64,000 nucleotides of DNA, from positions 62,001-126,000 of the forward strand of contig QFZU02000063.1 in assembly GCA_003260025.2 (NCBI GenBank), given 5' to 3'. Shown piece after piece: positions 1 to 12,728 of this stretch. Within the stretch, counting starts at the first letter, position 1. Each line of letters opens with the position of its first letter. The notes under the pieces are model-generated. The model had not been told where the DNA came from and did not search any database. It worked only from the letters and a program-made list of their open reading frames with translations. The position numbers were made by a program, and so were the translations under genes. This DNA comes from Microbispora triticiradicis (GTDB lineage Bacteria > Actinomycetota > Actinomycetes > Streptosporangiales > Streptosporangiaceae).

Positions 1-66
1 CGGTTTAGCCAGGACGCGGACTGCGGAATGATTGGCGATGCAACTCATCGTAATCGCGAGGTCGCA

Positions 67-2922
67 ATGCGTAGACAAGTCCGGCTTACCGACGTGGAGC
101 TGCTCGAAGCCGTCCGGGGAGGCGACACGGCGGCGTACGGAACGCTCTACCGGCGTCACTCCACGGCCGCCCGGTCCCTGGCCCGGCAGCTCACGCAGAG
201 TGAGGAGGCGGTCGAGAACCTCCTCGTCGAGATCTTCGCGAGGGTGCTGGAACTGGTGCGGCGCGGCGGCGGCCCCGCCTCCGCCTTCCGCCCCTATCTG
301 CTGGCGTCGCTGCGCCGGTACGCCGCCGCCGGGGTGGTCGACCTGGCCGACGGCGACTCCCTCTACGTGGACCCCGAGCTGAAGGGGCTCGAACGCGCGC
401 CGCTCGCCCGCGCCTATCTCTCGCTGCCGGAGCGCTGGCGCATGGTGCTGTGGCATGTGGAGGTCGAGGGCGCCGACCCGGCGGAGGCGGGCCCGCTGCT
501 CGGGCTCTCGGGAAGGGCGACCGTCGAGCTCACCGGGAGGGCCCGCCGCGCGCTGCGGGAGGCGTACGTGCGGCTGCGCCTGGACGGCGGTCCGCGCGAG
601 GAGTGCCGGCCGGTCCTCATCACGATCCTGCGGTACCTGGAGAACGGCCTGCCGAAGCAGGAGGCCGCCGAGGTCGACGGGCACGTCGCCGAGTGCATCG
701 ACTGCCGGTCGGTCTTCCTGGAGATGGTGGACCTCACGCAGGGGCTGCGGGACGTCGTCGGCCAGCTCGTCGCGGGGCCGGCCGTGGACGACTACCTCGC
801 GGACCTCGCCGCGCACACGCGGCACGACCAGGCGTCCGGCGGGGACTTCAGAGCGGGCGTCCGGGCGGGCGTCCGAATGGACGACAGCCCTCTGGCCGTG
901 CTGCGGGCCGCGTACGACAGGGCCCGGGCTTTCGTGCGAAGCGTCTGGACGGGCGCGGTCGCGGTGCTCGGGGCCGCCGGTGACCGGGTGCGGGCGCCCA
1001 TCCTGCGGCTGCCGGCCCTCGTGCAGAGCGTGCCGGCCTCCTACCGCGCGGTGCTGGGAGGCATCGCCGTGGCCGGCCTGGCGACGGCGGCCTTCCTGCT
1101 CGTCGCCGAGCCGACGGGCGTGCTTCCGGTGAGCGTCTCGGGGTCACCGGGCCGGACGGGCGAGCCGGTCGGCCCCGCGACACCGGCCGGGACGGCCGCG
1201 ATGCCGGAGCCGGCCCGGCCGGACGACCCGGTCCCGCCGCCCCATGACAGCCGAGGGCATATCGGGTGGCCTCCGGCTCCCCGTCACTCCTCCGATGTCC
1301 GGGTGAACGCGGGGCACGCCCCGGCTCAGGAGGGCGTCGCACAGGGGGGTACGGCGCAGGAGGGCCGCGTCTCGGCCCCGGAACGGCAGCGGGTGCGCCG
1401 GCGGGTTCCCCGGGTTCCGTACGAGACGGACCGCGACCAGGGCCGCCGGCAGGCCCACCAGCAGTTCCCCACCCGCCAGGAGGTGCGTCAGCGGGTTCCC
1501 GGGCAGGCCCGCGCCGGCGTCCGGGATCACGCGGAGCACGCCGGACGGAGCACCCGGCCCGGCGGCGACGGGACGACCGGGAGGCGGCACGCGGCGCGGA
1601 CCCCGCACCCCGGCACGGTGAGCCGCGCCGAGAGGAGCGGGGAGGCCGGGCCGGTCGTCGCCGTCGACCCGCTCGGCGCCCTGCTGCGCGGGCAGCCGGG
1701 GCTCGTCGCCGTACGGCTGCGCGACGCGGGCCGAGCCACGGAGGGGGAGAGCCGGGAAGGGAAGGACGAGGTCGTCGCGACCGTGACGCTCCCGCCGGGA
1801 GTCAGGTTCGTGGCCCGGAGCCGGTACGCGGCTTCCGGCGGGCATCGAGGCGGGCATCGGGACGGGCGCGAGAAGGGGGACGCCGGCACGGGGGACGGCT
1901 GGACCTGCACGGCGGAGGGCCGGGTCGTGCGCTGCGCCCGAGGGCCGCTGGCGGCCGGGGAGGTGACCGCGATCTTCCTGAAGGTGGCCGTGGCCGCGGA
2001 CGCGCCCACGGGAAGGGCGTTCACGGTCCGGGTCCGCTCGGGGCGGACGGAGGCCGCCGCCCGATCGACGGCGGGAGTACGCGGGTCGGGTGTGGCGGCC
2101 CGGTTCGCCGCGGACGGCCGTCTGGTCACGCGGGTCGTCGGCAACACGCTCGTGGGCACCGCCGCCTCCACCGCTCCCGGTCGTGGCCCGGGCGTCAGCG
2201 TGCCCGTCGACCTCGACGCGGACGACTCGACGCCGACGTCGAGTTGCGCCGATCTCGCTCTGCCCGGGGCCGGCCGGGTGCTGTGGGCCGGGCTCTACTG
2301 GTCGGCGGACGGCAGGCGGGCGCAGCCCGCCGGGGACGTCCGGGTGCGTGCGCCGGGCAGCCCGGCGTACGTCACCGTGCGCGCGGCCGAGATCGCGCGG
2401 CGGAACCTGCCCACGGGTCCCGGTTACCAGGCGTTCGCCGACGTCACGTCCCTCGTCCGGGCCGCGGGCGGGGGCCGCTGGTGGGTCGCCGGGGCGGCCC
2501 CGGCGCGTACGGGGACGGTCCGGCACGCCGCGTGGGGCCTGGTGATGCTGGCCGTGGACGAGCGTCAGCCGTACACGCGGGTGGTGGTGCTGGACGCCGC
2601 GGCCGTCGTGGGGACCGAGGAGGAGGCGCTGCGGATCCCGCTCGACGGCCTGGCCCCCGGCGGCGCCCCGGCACGGATCGACCTGATGGTGTGGAACGCC
2701 GAGGGGGTCAGGGCCGGGCTCGCCACCACCGGCGGCCGGGGTCGTGGCGAGGACCGGGGGGAGGCGGGTGTCCTCTCCACGGGGGCCACCGGAGCCACCG
2801 GCGGTGTCGCGGTGGACTCCCTCCACACGCTGCTGGGACGCCGCCCCACGCTGCGTCTCGCGACCAGGCGGGAGCCGGCCTTCTTCGGGGTCGCGGTCGT
2901 GAGCGCGAGGACGTGGTCCTGA
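67..2922 (+). CDS. Sigma-like / zinc-finger / transmembrane fusion with large C-terminal secreted region
   Basis: The first ~180 residues resemble an ECF-type sigma factor: a sigma2-like helical region, then a sigma4-like helix-turn-helix around nt 420-580. An HxxxCxxC zinc-finger motif of the anti-sigma (ZAS) type follows (His at nt 682, Cys at 694 and 703). One strong hydrophobic segment at about nt 1045-1105 should cross the membrane. Beyond it lie a Pro/Arg/Gly-rich low-complexity linker (nt 1130-1650) and a C-terminal region (nt 1660-2920) resembling DUF11/DUF3344-type secreted adhesion-like domains. The ATG at 67 is preferred because a GAGG lies just upstream; an in-frame ATG at 28 is the alternative. 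Whether the sigma part still binds RNA polymerase cannot be told from sequence. I infer a membrane-tethered regulator or a degenerate sigma module used as a cytoplasmic anchor. Confidence 0.75.
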   Translation: MRRQVRLTDVELLEAVRGGDTAAYGTLYRRHSTAARSLARQLTQSEEAVENLLVEIFARVLELVRRGGGPASAFRPYLLASLRRYAAAGVVDLADGDSLYVDPELKGLERAPLARAYLSLPERWRMVLWHVEVEGADPAEAGPLLGLSGRATVELTGRARRALREAYVRLRLDGGPREECRPVLITILRYLENGLPKQEAAEVDGHVAECIDCRSVFLEMVDLTQGLRDVVGQLVAGPAVDDYLADLAAHTRHDQASGGDFRAGVRAGVRMDDSPLAVLRAAYDRARAFVRSVWTGAVAVLGAAGDRVRAPILRLPALVQSVPASYRAVLGGIAVAGLATAAFLLVAEPTGVLPVSVSGSPGRTGEPVGPATPAGTAAMPEPARPDDPVPPPHDSRGHIGWPPAPRHSSDVRVNAGHAPAQEGVAQGGTAQEGRVSAPERQRVRRRVPRVPYETDRDQGRRQAHQQFPTRQEVRQRVPGQARAGVRDHAEHAGRSTRPGGDGTTGRRHAARTPHPGTVSRAERSGEAGPVVAVDPLGALLRGQPGLVAVRLRDAGRATEGESREGKDEVVATVTLPPGVRFVARSRYAASGGHRGGHRDGREKGDAGTGDGWTCTAEGRVVRCARGPLAAGEVTAIFLKVAVAADAPTGRAFTVRVRSGRTEAAARSTAGVRGSGVAARFAADGRLVTRVVGNTLVGTAASTAPGRGPGVSVPVDLDADDSTPTSSCADLALPGAGRVLWAGLYWSADGRRAQPAGDVRVRAPGSPAYVTVRAAEIARRNLPTGPGYQAFADVTSLVRAAGGGRWWVAGAAPARTGTVRHAAWGLVMLAVDERQPYTRVVVLDAAAVVGTEEEALRIPLDGLAPGGAPARIDLMVWNAEGVRAGLATTGGRGRGEDRGEAGVLSTGATGATGGVAVDSLHTLLGRRPTLRLATRREPAFFGVAVVSARTWS

Positions 2923-3152
2923 CATATTCCGCCTCCTCGAGGGGAGCTTTTTCCGAAGGCGACCGATAACGAATGAGTGGCAGGTAATACCTGGACAAAC
3001 TGGTACGGTCGGCGTGAACGCTTCCGATTCCAGGGGCCGCGGACGTCCCGATCTCCCACCTGGGGGCGAGGGTTGAATCGCCGGGAATCACCCTCGCGGG
3101 AACACACGCTTTGACTACCCTGAGAGAGCCACGTAAGGAAGGGCGGTGTCGC
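2923..3152. other. Intergenic region with a CAGGT-AAT-ACCTG palindrome
   Basis: This is a 230-bp gap between the sigma fusion gene and the NYN gene. It is more AT-rich than its flanks and holds a small perfect inverted repeat at 2981-2993 (arms CAGGT and ACCTG, 3-nt centre), a plausible operator. No convincing -35/-10 pair could be assigned. Confidence 0.3.
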
Positions 3153-5120
3153 GTGGATCGCTGCGCGCTGTTCGTTGACGCCGGCTACCTGCTGGCGGAC
3201 GGCGCGATGGCCGTCCATGGGACCCGCCATCGCGAGGCAGTCTCCTGGGACTATCCGGGGCTGTTGCGGTTCCTGACGAACCTGTCGCGAGAGCGCACCG
3301 GCCTGCCGTTGCTGCGCTGTTACTGGTACGAGGCGACCGTCGAGGGCCGCCGGACGCCCGAGCACGACGTGCTGGCCGACATCCCCGGTCTCAAGCTCCG
3401 CCTCGGGCGCATCCGTCCGGGCCGCCGGGAGGGCGTGGACGCCCAGGTCCACCGGGACCTGATGACCCTGGCCCGCAACAACGCCGTCTGCGACGCGGTC
3501 GTGGTCAGCGGTGACGAGGACCTCACCCAGGTGGTGAGCGACGCGCAGGATCTCGGCGTCCGGGTGACCGTCATGCAACTGGCCGCGGACGGCGCCTGGT
3601 CCGCCGCGCGCACCCTGCGCCAGGAGTGCGACGACCTCGTGGAGATCGCGGGCGCGCACCTGCGGTCGTACGTCACCCTGTCGACCGCGGCGGACACGAG
3701 CCTCAACACCGGCAACGGGCAGCACCAGCTCACAGCGGGCAACGGCCAGCACCACGGCAACGGCGTCGTCGCCCACGCCAACGGCTCCCACCCGCAGGGT
3801 TCGCAGCAGTACGGTTCGCAGTCACAGGCCGGCTACATCCTCGGCTCGCACACCCCCGGCCTTCCCGCCTCCGGCGGGCACGACAACGCCTCGTACGGCT
3901 CCGGCTCACGGAGTTCGGGCGCACACGGCGCCTCGACGCCGGGCACCTCGTCGCCGGACACTGCGACGCCGGGTCTTCCGGCATCTGGCACGCCGGCATC
4001 CGACGGGCTGCCACAGAGCGGCGGCTCCCACAGCTCCGGGGCACACGGCTCCGGGTCCCACAGTGCCGGTTCGCATGGCACCGGTTCGCACGGTGCCGGT
4101 TCGCGCGATTCGGGATCGCTCGGTCCGGCGTCGCCTGGAGGATCGTCGCTGGGCGGGTCGTCACTGGGCGGGTCGCTCGGCGGCGGGGCCCACAGTACGG
4201 GCGCTCACTCGTCCGGCAGCCACGCGTCCGGGTCCGGCGCCCAGGGGTCCGGTGCGCACGCGTCCGGCACCGCGGGGCCGGGCGGCCACACGTCGGGGGG
4301 TTACCCGTCCGGCGATCACTCGTCGGGCGGCCTCGGGTCCGGTGCGCAGGATTCCGGTGCCCAGGGCGCGGGTGCGTTCGGTTCCGGTGCCCATGGGACC
4401 GGGGCACATGGTTCCGGGGCTCAGGGGTCCGGGGCTCATGGGTCCGGTGCCCATGGTTCCGGTGCTCATGGTCCGGGCGCGCAGGGCTCGGAAACGCACA
4501 GTTCGGAAGCGCACAGTTCGGGAACCCACAGCTCGGGCGCGCATGGCTCCGGTGCCCACGGCGGCGGCCGATCCTCCGGGCACGCCCGTCCGGTGCTTCC
4601 GGCGCAGCCGTCCCCTCCTGCCTACAACGGCTATCCGCCGGAGCCCCAGCAGTCGCCGGGCCAGCCGCAGCAGCGTCCGGCTCCGCCGTCCCCGTCCATG
4701 CCGCCTCCGTCCATGCCGTTGCCGGCTCCGCCCGCGCCGCCCGCGGGTCAGGCGCCGCCGACGACCCCTCTGAACAGCCAGTACGCCTCCGGGCCCGTCG
4801 GTTACCCGCCCTCCCAGCTCGGGCCGTACACCGGTCCGCAGCCCGCGCCGGTGCCGATGCAGCCCGGGGGCACCACCACGCTGGCCGAGGCGGTGCAGGC
4901 CGCGCACAAGGAGGGGCACGACTTCGGCGAGTCCGTGGCCAGGGACGCTCCCGCGCTCTGGCTGGAGGCGGTGCTCGCCCGGAAGCCCCGCATGCCGTCC
5001 GACCTGGAGGCCAGGCTTCTGCAGGGGTCGTCGCTCCCGATCGACTTCCTCCTCCACGACGAGGTCCGGCACGCGCTGCGGCGCGGCTTCTGGGACGCCC
5101 TGGAGCGGGCCCGCCGCTAA
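3153..5120 (+). CDS. NYN (PIN-like) domain protein with long Gly/Ser/His repeat linker
   Basis: The N-terminal ~165 residues are a NYN/LabA-type PIN-like nuclease domain. It starts with the family signature CALFVDAGYLL and has a later VVVSGDEDL motif, which together supply the acidic metal-binding residues. A low-complexity region (nt ~3700-4600) made of GSGAH/GSGSH-type pentapeptides follows, then a Pro/Gln-rich stretch and a conserved-looking ~85-residue C-terminal domain. The GTG at 3153 is chosen because AAGGAAGGG ends 9 nt upstream and homologous proteins typically begin right there; an upstream TTG at 3111 is less likely. NYN proteins are generally RNases acting on RNA in the cytoplasm. 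The substrate here is unknown. The disordered His-rich linker suggests assembly or metal binding, which is inference only. Confidence 0.85.
   Translation: MDRCALFVDAGYLLADGAMAVHGTRHREAVSWDYPGLLRFLTNLSRERTGLPLLRCYWYEATVEGRRTPEHDVLADIPGLKLRLGRIRPGRREGVDAQVHRDLMTLARNNAVCDAVVVSGDEDLTQVVSDAQDLGVRVTVMQLAADGAWSAARTLRQECDDLVEIAGAHLRSYVTLSTAADTSLNTGNGQHQLTAGNGQHHGNGVVAHANGSHPQGSQQYGSQSQAGYILGSHTPGLPASGGHDNASYGSGSRSSGAHGASTPGTSSPDTATPGLPASGTPASDGLPQSGGSHSSGAHGSGSHSAGSHGTGSHGAGSRDSGSLGPASPGGSSLGGSSLGGSLGGGAHSTGAHSSGSHASGSGAQGSGAHASGTAGPGGHTSGGYPSGDHSSGGLGSGAQDSGAQGAGAFGSGAHGTGAHGSGAQGSGAHGSGAHGSGAHGPGAQGSETHSSEAHSSGTHSSGAHGSGAHGGGRSSGHARPVLPAQPSPPAYNGYPPEPQQSPGQPQQRPAPPSPSMPPPSMPLPAPPAPPAGQAPPTTPLNSQYASGPVGYPPSQLGPYTGPQPAPVPMQPGGTTTLAEAVQAAHKEGHDFGESVARDAPALWLEAVLARKPRMPSDLEARLLQGSSLPIDFLLHDEVRHALRRGFWDALERARR
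4020..4575 (+). repeat. 15-bp tandem coding repeat (GSGAH/GSGSH pentapeptides)
   Basis: Within the NYN gene the DNA reiterates units of the type tccggtgcccatggt (15 bp). These encode Gly-Ser-Gly-Ala-His pentapeptides with Thr, Pro and Gln variants. The array is imperfect, densest at about 4370-4490, and keeps frame throughout. It is a likely site of slippage-driven length variation between strains. Confidence 0.8.
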
Positions 5121-5145
5121 CCCTCGCCGCTGACCCCCGCCGGGC

Positions 5146-6105
5146 TCAGTCCGGCATCCGGGTGCGCAGGGCCTCGGCGAACCAGGTGAGAGCGGGCGTC
5201 AGGTCGTCCGGCGGCGGCCAGCCGTTGACCACCGCGAGCAGCCGGGAGTAGGTCTGGCGGCGCGGGTCGTTCGCGGTCTCCAGCAGCGTGAGCAACCGGC
5301 GGCGCAGGGTCGCGTCGTCCGGGCGGCGCAGGCTCGCGGCATATCGTGCGGTGACCGCGGCGAGGTACGGTTCGGCGCCGGGCGAGGCGGGATCGACGCC
5401 CGCCGCCAGCGCGGGGGCGACCTGGTCGCGGACGATCGCGACGGCGTCCGGACGTGGGGCGGTGTCGGGAAGCGGGGCGGTGTCCGGACGTGGGGCGGTG
5501 GGTGCGCGGTCGGCCACATGCTGCTCGGCGATGCGCCTGAGCGCGGCCCGGAAAGCGGGGTCGCCGGACAGCTCGGCCAGTTCGACCCAGGCCTCGACCT
5601 GCTCGGGTTCGGGGTCGTCGGGGAGTTCGGGGGTCATCGTCCGCCTGATCCCGGTCAGGTCGGCGTCCAGTTCACCGAAGGCGGCGTCGAGGAAGTCGTC
5701 GATCAGCCGCCGCCGTTCGTCTTCGGTGAGCCTGGCGAGTCTGTGCATCAGATCCATCTCCTCAGGGGTGGAGCCGCGCCTGGCCACCGCCAGCGCCACC
5801 GCGTGCCGCAGCCGCAGCACCCGGATCTGCGCCGCCAGCGCCTCGGCGTGCGCCGCAGCGACCTCGGCCAGCGTGGCGTCCCGGTCCAGGACCCTCCTGA
5901 TCGTGGGAAGGTCGATCCCCAGGTCGCGCAGCGTGCGTACGAGGTCCAGGCGGGCCACGGCGTCGGCGTCGTAACGGCGGTAGCCGGCGGGGCTGCGGTC
6001 GGCGGGCGGCACGATCCCGCGGTCGGAGTAGAACCGGATCGCCTTGACCGTCAGCCCGGTTCGCGCCGCCAGTTCGCCGATCGACCACGTCGTGTCGCCG
6101 TCCAT
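5146..6105 (-). CDS. MerR-family transcriptional regulator
   Basis: The 319-aa protein begins with a typical MerR winged helix (WSIGELAARTGLTVKAIRFYSDRGI, then P-AGYRRYD) followed by a long helical region. It has no N-terminal cysteine cluster, so a small-molecule ligand is more likely than a metal. The ~200-residue C-terminal part is of a TipA-like or DUF-type helical class. It contains a small internal repeat APRPDTAP/LPDTAPRPD at nt ~5440-5510. The start ATG has GGAGG directly upstream, and a perfect MerR-type palindrome sits in the promoter, so autoregulation is likely. The target genes are unknown; no obvious effector gene is divergent to it. Confidence 0.9.
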   Translation of the reverse strand: MDGDTTWSIGELAARTGLTVKAIRFYSDRGIVPPADRSPAGYRRYDADAVARLDLVRTLRDLGIDLPTIRRVLDRDATLAEVAAAHAEALAAQIRVLRLRHAVALAVARRGSTPEEMDLMHRLARLTEDERRRLIDDFLDAAFGELDADLTGIRRTMTPELPDDPEPEQVEAWVELAELSGDPAFRAALRRIAEQHVADRAPTAPRPDTAPLPDTAPRPDAVAIVRDQVAPALAAGVDPASPGAEPYLAAVTARYAASLRRPDDATLRRRLLTLLETANDPRRQTYSRLLAVVNGWPPPDDLTPALTWFAEALRTRMPD

Positions 6106-6111
6106 GCCTCC

Positions 6112-6142
6112 AGCCTTCCGTCTCCCCCTGGGGGAGACTCAA
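6112..6142 (-). promoter_or_regulatory. MerR promoter/operator with 19-bp perfect palindrome
   Basis: A perfect palindrome GTCTCCCCCTGGGGGAGAC occupies 6120-6138. Read on the minus strand, TTGAGT at 6142-6137 is a good -35. The palindrome fills an over-long 19-bp spacer to a weak -10-like AAGGCT at 6117-6112. This is the classic MerR-activated promoter geometry. The transcription start would fall almost at the ATG (6105), so the mRNA may be nearly leaderless. Confidence 0.75.
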
Positions 6143-6193
6143 CCCGGCGGGGTGACGTCCGGCCCGGAGGGGTGAGAGAGGGGCGGCTCGCCG

Positions 6194-6826
6194 TCAGGTG
6201 AGGGCGTCGAAGCCGGCCCGGAGGTGGGCGACCCGCTCACCGAGGTCGGAGATGGCGCCGTTCAGTGGTGAGTCGTCCGACCTGCCGGCCTGTTCCCGCA
6301 CGCGGCGCAGGTCGTCCTCCACGGCGGCGAGCCGCTTGGCCAGTTCGGCCAGGACGGACGTCAGGTCGGTGTCGCGGCCTCCCGGCAGTTCAGCGGCCAG
6401 CCGCTCGCGCAGCAGCGCCGCCTGTTCGGTGAGCCGCCGGTTCATGGCGTACAGCTCCACGAACACGGAGACCTTCGCGCGCAGCACCCAGGGATCGAAC
6501 GGCTTGGTGAGGTAGTCGACCGCTCCGGCGGCGTACCCGCGGAAGGCGTAGTCGGGTGCGCTGTCGACCACGGTCAGGAAGATGATCGGGATGTTCCTGG
6601 TGCGCTCTCTCCGCTTGATGTGCGCGGCCGTCTCGAAGCCGTCCATGCCGGGCATGCGCACGTCGAGCAGGATGAGGGCGAAGTCGGTCGACAGGAGAGC
6701 CTTCAGCGCCTCCTCGCCGGAGCGGGCCCGTATGGGCACGACGTCCAGCGAACTCAGGATCGCCTCAAGGGCGATCAGGTTCTCCTCGCGGTCGTCGACC
6801 AGCAGGACCCTGGCGCGGTCGGGCAT
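6194..6826 (-). CDS. Single-domain response regulator with coiled-coil tail (OsaB-like)
   Basis: Residues 1-125 form a receiver domain with the acidic pair D11/D12, phospho-acceptor D55 (LLDVRMPGMDG), T85 and K108 (LTKPFD). The C-terminal ~85 residues are helical and coiled-coil-like with no DNA-binding domain. The gene lies 3 nt downstream of the HAMP-array hybrid kinase and is surely co-transcribed with it. This architecture and pairing match the Streptomyces OsaA/OsaB osmoadaptation system, where OsaB is likewise a receiver plus coiled coil. I therefore infer that it receives phosphate from the adjacent kinase, if that kinase is functional. OsaB identity is by architecture, not a database search. 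Confidence 0.88.
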   Translation of the reverse strand: MPDRARVLLVDDREENLIALEAILSSLDVVPIRARSGEEALKALLSTDFALILLDVRMPGMDGFETAAHIKRRERTRNIPIIFLTVVDSAPDYAFRGYAAGAVDYLTKPFDPWVLRAKVSVFVELYAMNRRLTEQAALLRERLAAELPGGRDTDLTSVLAELAKRLAAVEDDLRRVREQAGRSDDSPLNGAISDLGERVAHLRAGFDALT

Positions 6827-6829
6827 CGA

Positions 6830-10998
<4,169 letters not shown>

Positions 10999-11011
10999 CT
11001 AGCCTCCTTTA

Positions 11012-11023
11012 CCCCGATCGGGG
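11012..11023. promoter_or_regulatory. Perfect 12-bp palindrome in the divergent kinase/phosphatase promoter region
   Basis: CCCCGATCGGGG lies 14 bp upstream of the HAMP-kinase start, in the ~140-bp space shared with the divergent phosphatase gene. It could be an operator or an mRNA hairpin. No functional proof is available from sequence. Confidence 0.35.
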
Positions 11024-11139
11024 CTGACGCGACCAAGGCAGCGGCCGATACGGCCTTGTCCAGCCGTGGACTCCATGCCAGTCTGTCACGTTCCGTGGAG
11101 TGCGGGGCCCCCTTGCCTGACCCGGCGTCAGCCCGAAGT

Positions 11140-12690
11140 GTGGTAAGCAAGAAGGCGGTGGCTGTTTCCCCTCGTGCCGTTCTCGCCGCGTCCTTCACTC
11201 CGGGCGAGACGGCCGTACCCGACGCTAAGCGGTTCACGCGTGAAGTGATGACGGCGTGGGCGGCCCTGTCCGTGTGCCCGGAAGCCGAGCGGCTGGTGGG
11301 CGAACTCGTCGCGGAGGCGTCGGGAGGGCCCTTCGAGGTCGCCTGGCTGCACAACGGGGAGAGCATCCAGGTGGAGGTGCGGGAGAAGACGGACGGCTCG
11401 GACTTCGGGCCGCAGGCCGAGGCCGTGACCTGGGGTGTGACGTTCACCTCGGCCCTGCGCACCCGGTGGGCCCGGCTCGACCTGCCCGGCGGTGAGCCGG
11501 TGCAGAGCGACGAGTGGCTGCTGGAGGCCGCGCACGGCCCGGGCTGGCTCGGCTTCCTGGCGGACGCGAGCGACCTGCTCGCGGGCACGCTCAACCCCGA
11601 GATGGTGCCGGCGATCATCGCGCAGATCGTGGTGCCGCGCCTGGCCAGCTGGTGCGCCGTCTACACCGCGCAGGACGGCTCGGGCGACCTGCGCCCCGCG
11701 TACCTGTGGCACGCGGACGAGACGCAGATCGACGCCATGCGCGACGAACTGGAGGACGTCGCGCTGCCGGCCGACGACGGGCCCGCCGTGCTGCCGCTGG
11801 GTGAGTGGCAGGCGCTGGCGTACCCGCTGACCGCGCGCGGGCGGCGGCTCGGCGTGATGTGCCTGGGCCGGCGCGACCACTTTCCCGACGAGGCGATGCA
11901 GATCGCCGAGGACCTCGGCCGCCGCGCGGCGCTGGCGCTCGACAACGCCCGCCTGTACGCGCAGCAGGCGGCGGCCAACCGGGCGCTCCAGCGCAGCCTG
12001 CTGCCGCCCGACGAGCCGGACACGCCCGGCCTCGACTTCCACGTGATCTACGAGCCGGCCGGGGAGACCAACGAGGTCGGCGGCGACTTCTACGACCTGT
12101 TCCCGGTCGCCCAGGGCGTCTGGCGCTTCGCGATCGGCGACGTCTGCGGCACCGGCCCCGAGGCCGCCGCCGTGACCGGGCTGGCCCGGCACACGCTCCG
12201 GCTGCTCGCCCGCGAGGGGTACGGCGTGGCCGCCGTCGTGGGCCGCCTCAACCAGGCCATCCTGGAGGAGGGGGAGCGGGCCCGCTTCCTGACGCTGCTG
12301 CACGGCCAGATCAACGTCGTGCCCGAAGGACTCGACATCAGGCTCGTCTCCGCCGGGCACCCGGAGGCGATGCGGTTGCGGCCGAACGGCGACGTCGAGG
12401 TCGTGGCCTCGCCGCAGTCGCTGCTCGGGGTGTTCCCCGAGGCGAGGTTCCAGGAGGACGAGCTGCGGCTCACCCCCGGTGACGTGCTGCTCGGCGTGAC
12501 CGACGGGGTCACCGAGCGGCGGTCGGGCGACCGGTTGCTGGACGACGACGGCGGCCTCGCCAGGCTGCTGGCGGAGTGCGCGGACCTGTCCGCCCGCGCC
12601 GTCGCCGAACGCATCCGCCGCGCCGTGCAGGACTTCGCGCCCGAGCCGAGCGCCGACGACCTCGCCATCCTCGTCCTGCGCGCCCCCTGA
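11140..12690 (+). CDS. RsbW-like / GAF / PP2C (SpoIIE-type) serine phosphatase, OsaC-like
   Basis: The C-terminal ~240 residues are a SpoIIE-type PP2C phosphatase. Its metal-ligand motifs include EVGGDFYDLF, AIGDVCGTG, SAGHPEAM, GVTDGVTERR and a final SADDLAILVL. Before it lies a GAF domain (nt ~11580-11960). The N-terminal ~110 residues look like an RsbW-type anti-sigma kinase, but the usual N-box Asn is absent (LVGELVAEAS), so kinase activity is doubtful. Divergent placement beside the OsaA/OsaB-like pair mirrors OsaC of Streptomyces, a multidomain regulator of the osmotic-stress sigma factor. The start is uncertain: GTG at 11140 or 11158, neither with an ideal ribosome site. I infer that it dephosphorylates an anti-sigma antagonist. 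Confidence 0.85.
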   Translation: MVSKKAVAVSPRAVLAASFTPGETAVPDAKRFTREVMTAWAALSVCPEAERLVGELVAEASGGPFEVAWLHNGESIQVEVREKTDGSDFGPQAEAVTWGVTFTSALRTRWARLDLPGGEPVQSDEWLLEAAHGPGWLGFLADASDLLAGTLNPEMVPAIIAQIVVPRLASWCAVYTAQDGSGDLRPAYLWHADETQIDAMRDELEDVALPADDGPAVLPLGEWQALAYPLTARGRRLGVMCLGRRDHFPDEAMQIAEDLGRRAALALDNARLYAQQAAANRALQRSLLPPDEPDTPGLDFHVIYEPAGETNEVGGDFYDLFPVAQGVWRFAIGDVCGTGPEAAAVTGLARHTLRLLAREGYGVAAVVGRLNQAILEEGERARFLTLLHGQINVVPEGLDIRLVSAGHPEAMRLRPNGDVEVVASPQSLLGVFPEARFQEDELRLTPGDVLLGVTDGVTERRSGDRLLDDDGGLARLLAECADLSARAVAERIRRAVQDFAPEPSADDLAILVLRAP

Positions 12691-12710
12691 CCGGCCGGCT
12701 CGCGCCGGTC
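12689..12710. terminator. Hairpin between convergent phosphatase and S9 genes
   Basis: Perfect 7-bp arms GACCGGC and GCCGGTC with an 8-nt loop start at the phosphatase stop codon. There is no U-tract, as is common in GC-rich actinomycetes. A 10-bp tandem direct repeat (CAGTTCAGGC) follows it. Confidence 0.5.
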
Positions 12711-12728
12711 GGGTCAGTTCAGGCCAGT

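Noticed and set aside
4020-4575. CRISPR-like array in the repeat-rich part of the NYN gene
   Set aside because: The units are 15-bp contiguous coding repeats with no spacers and keep reading frame.
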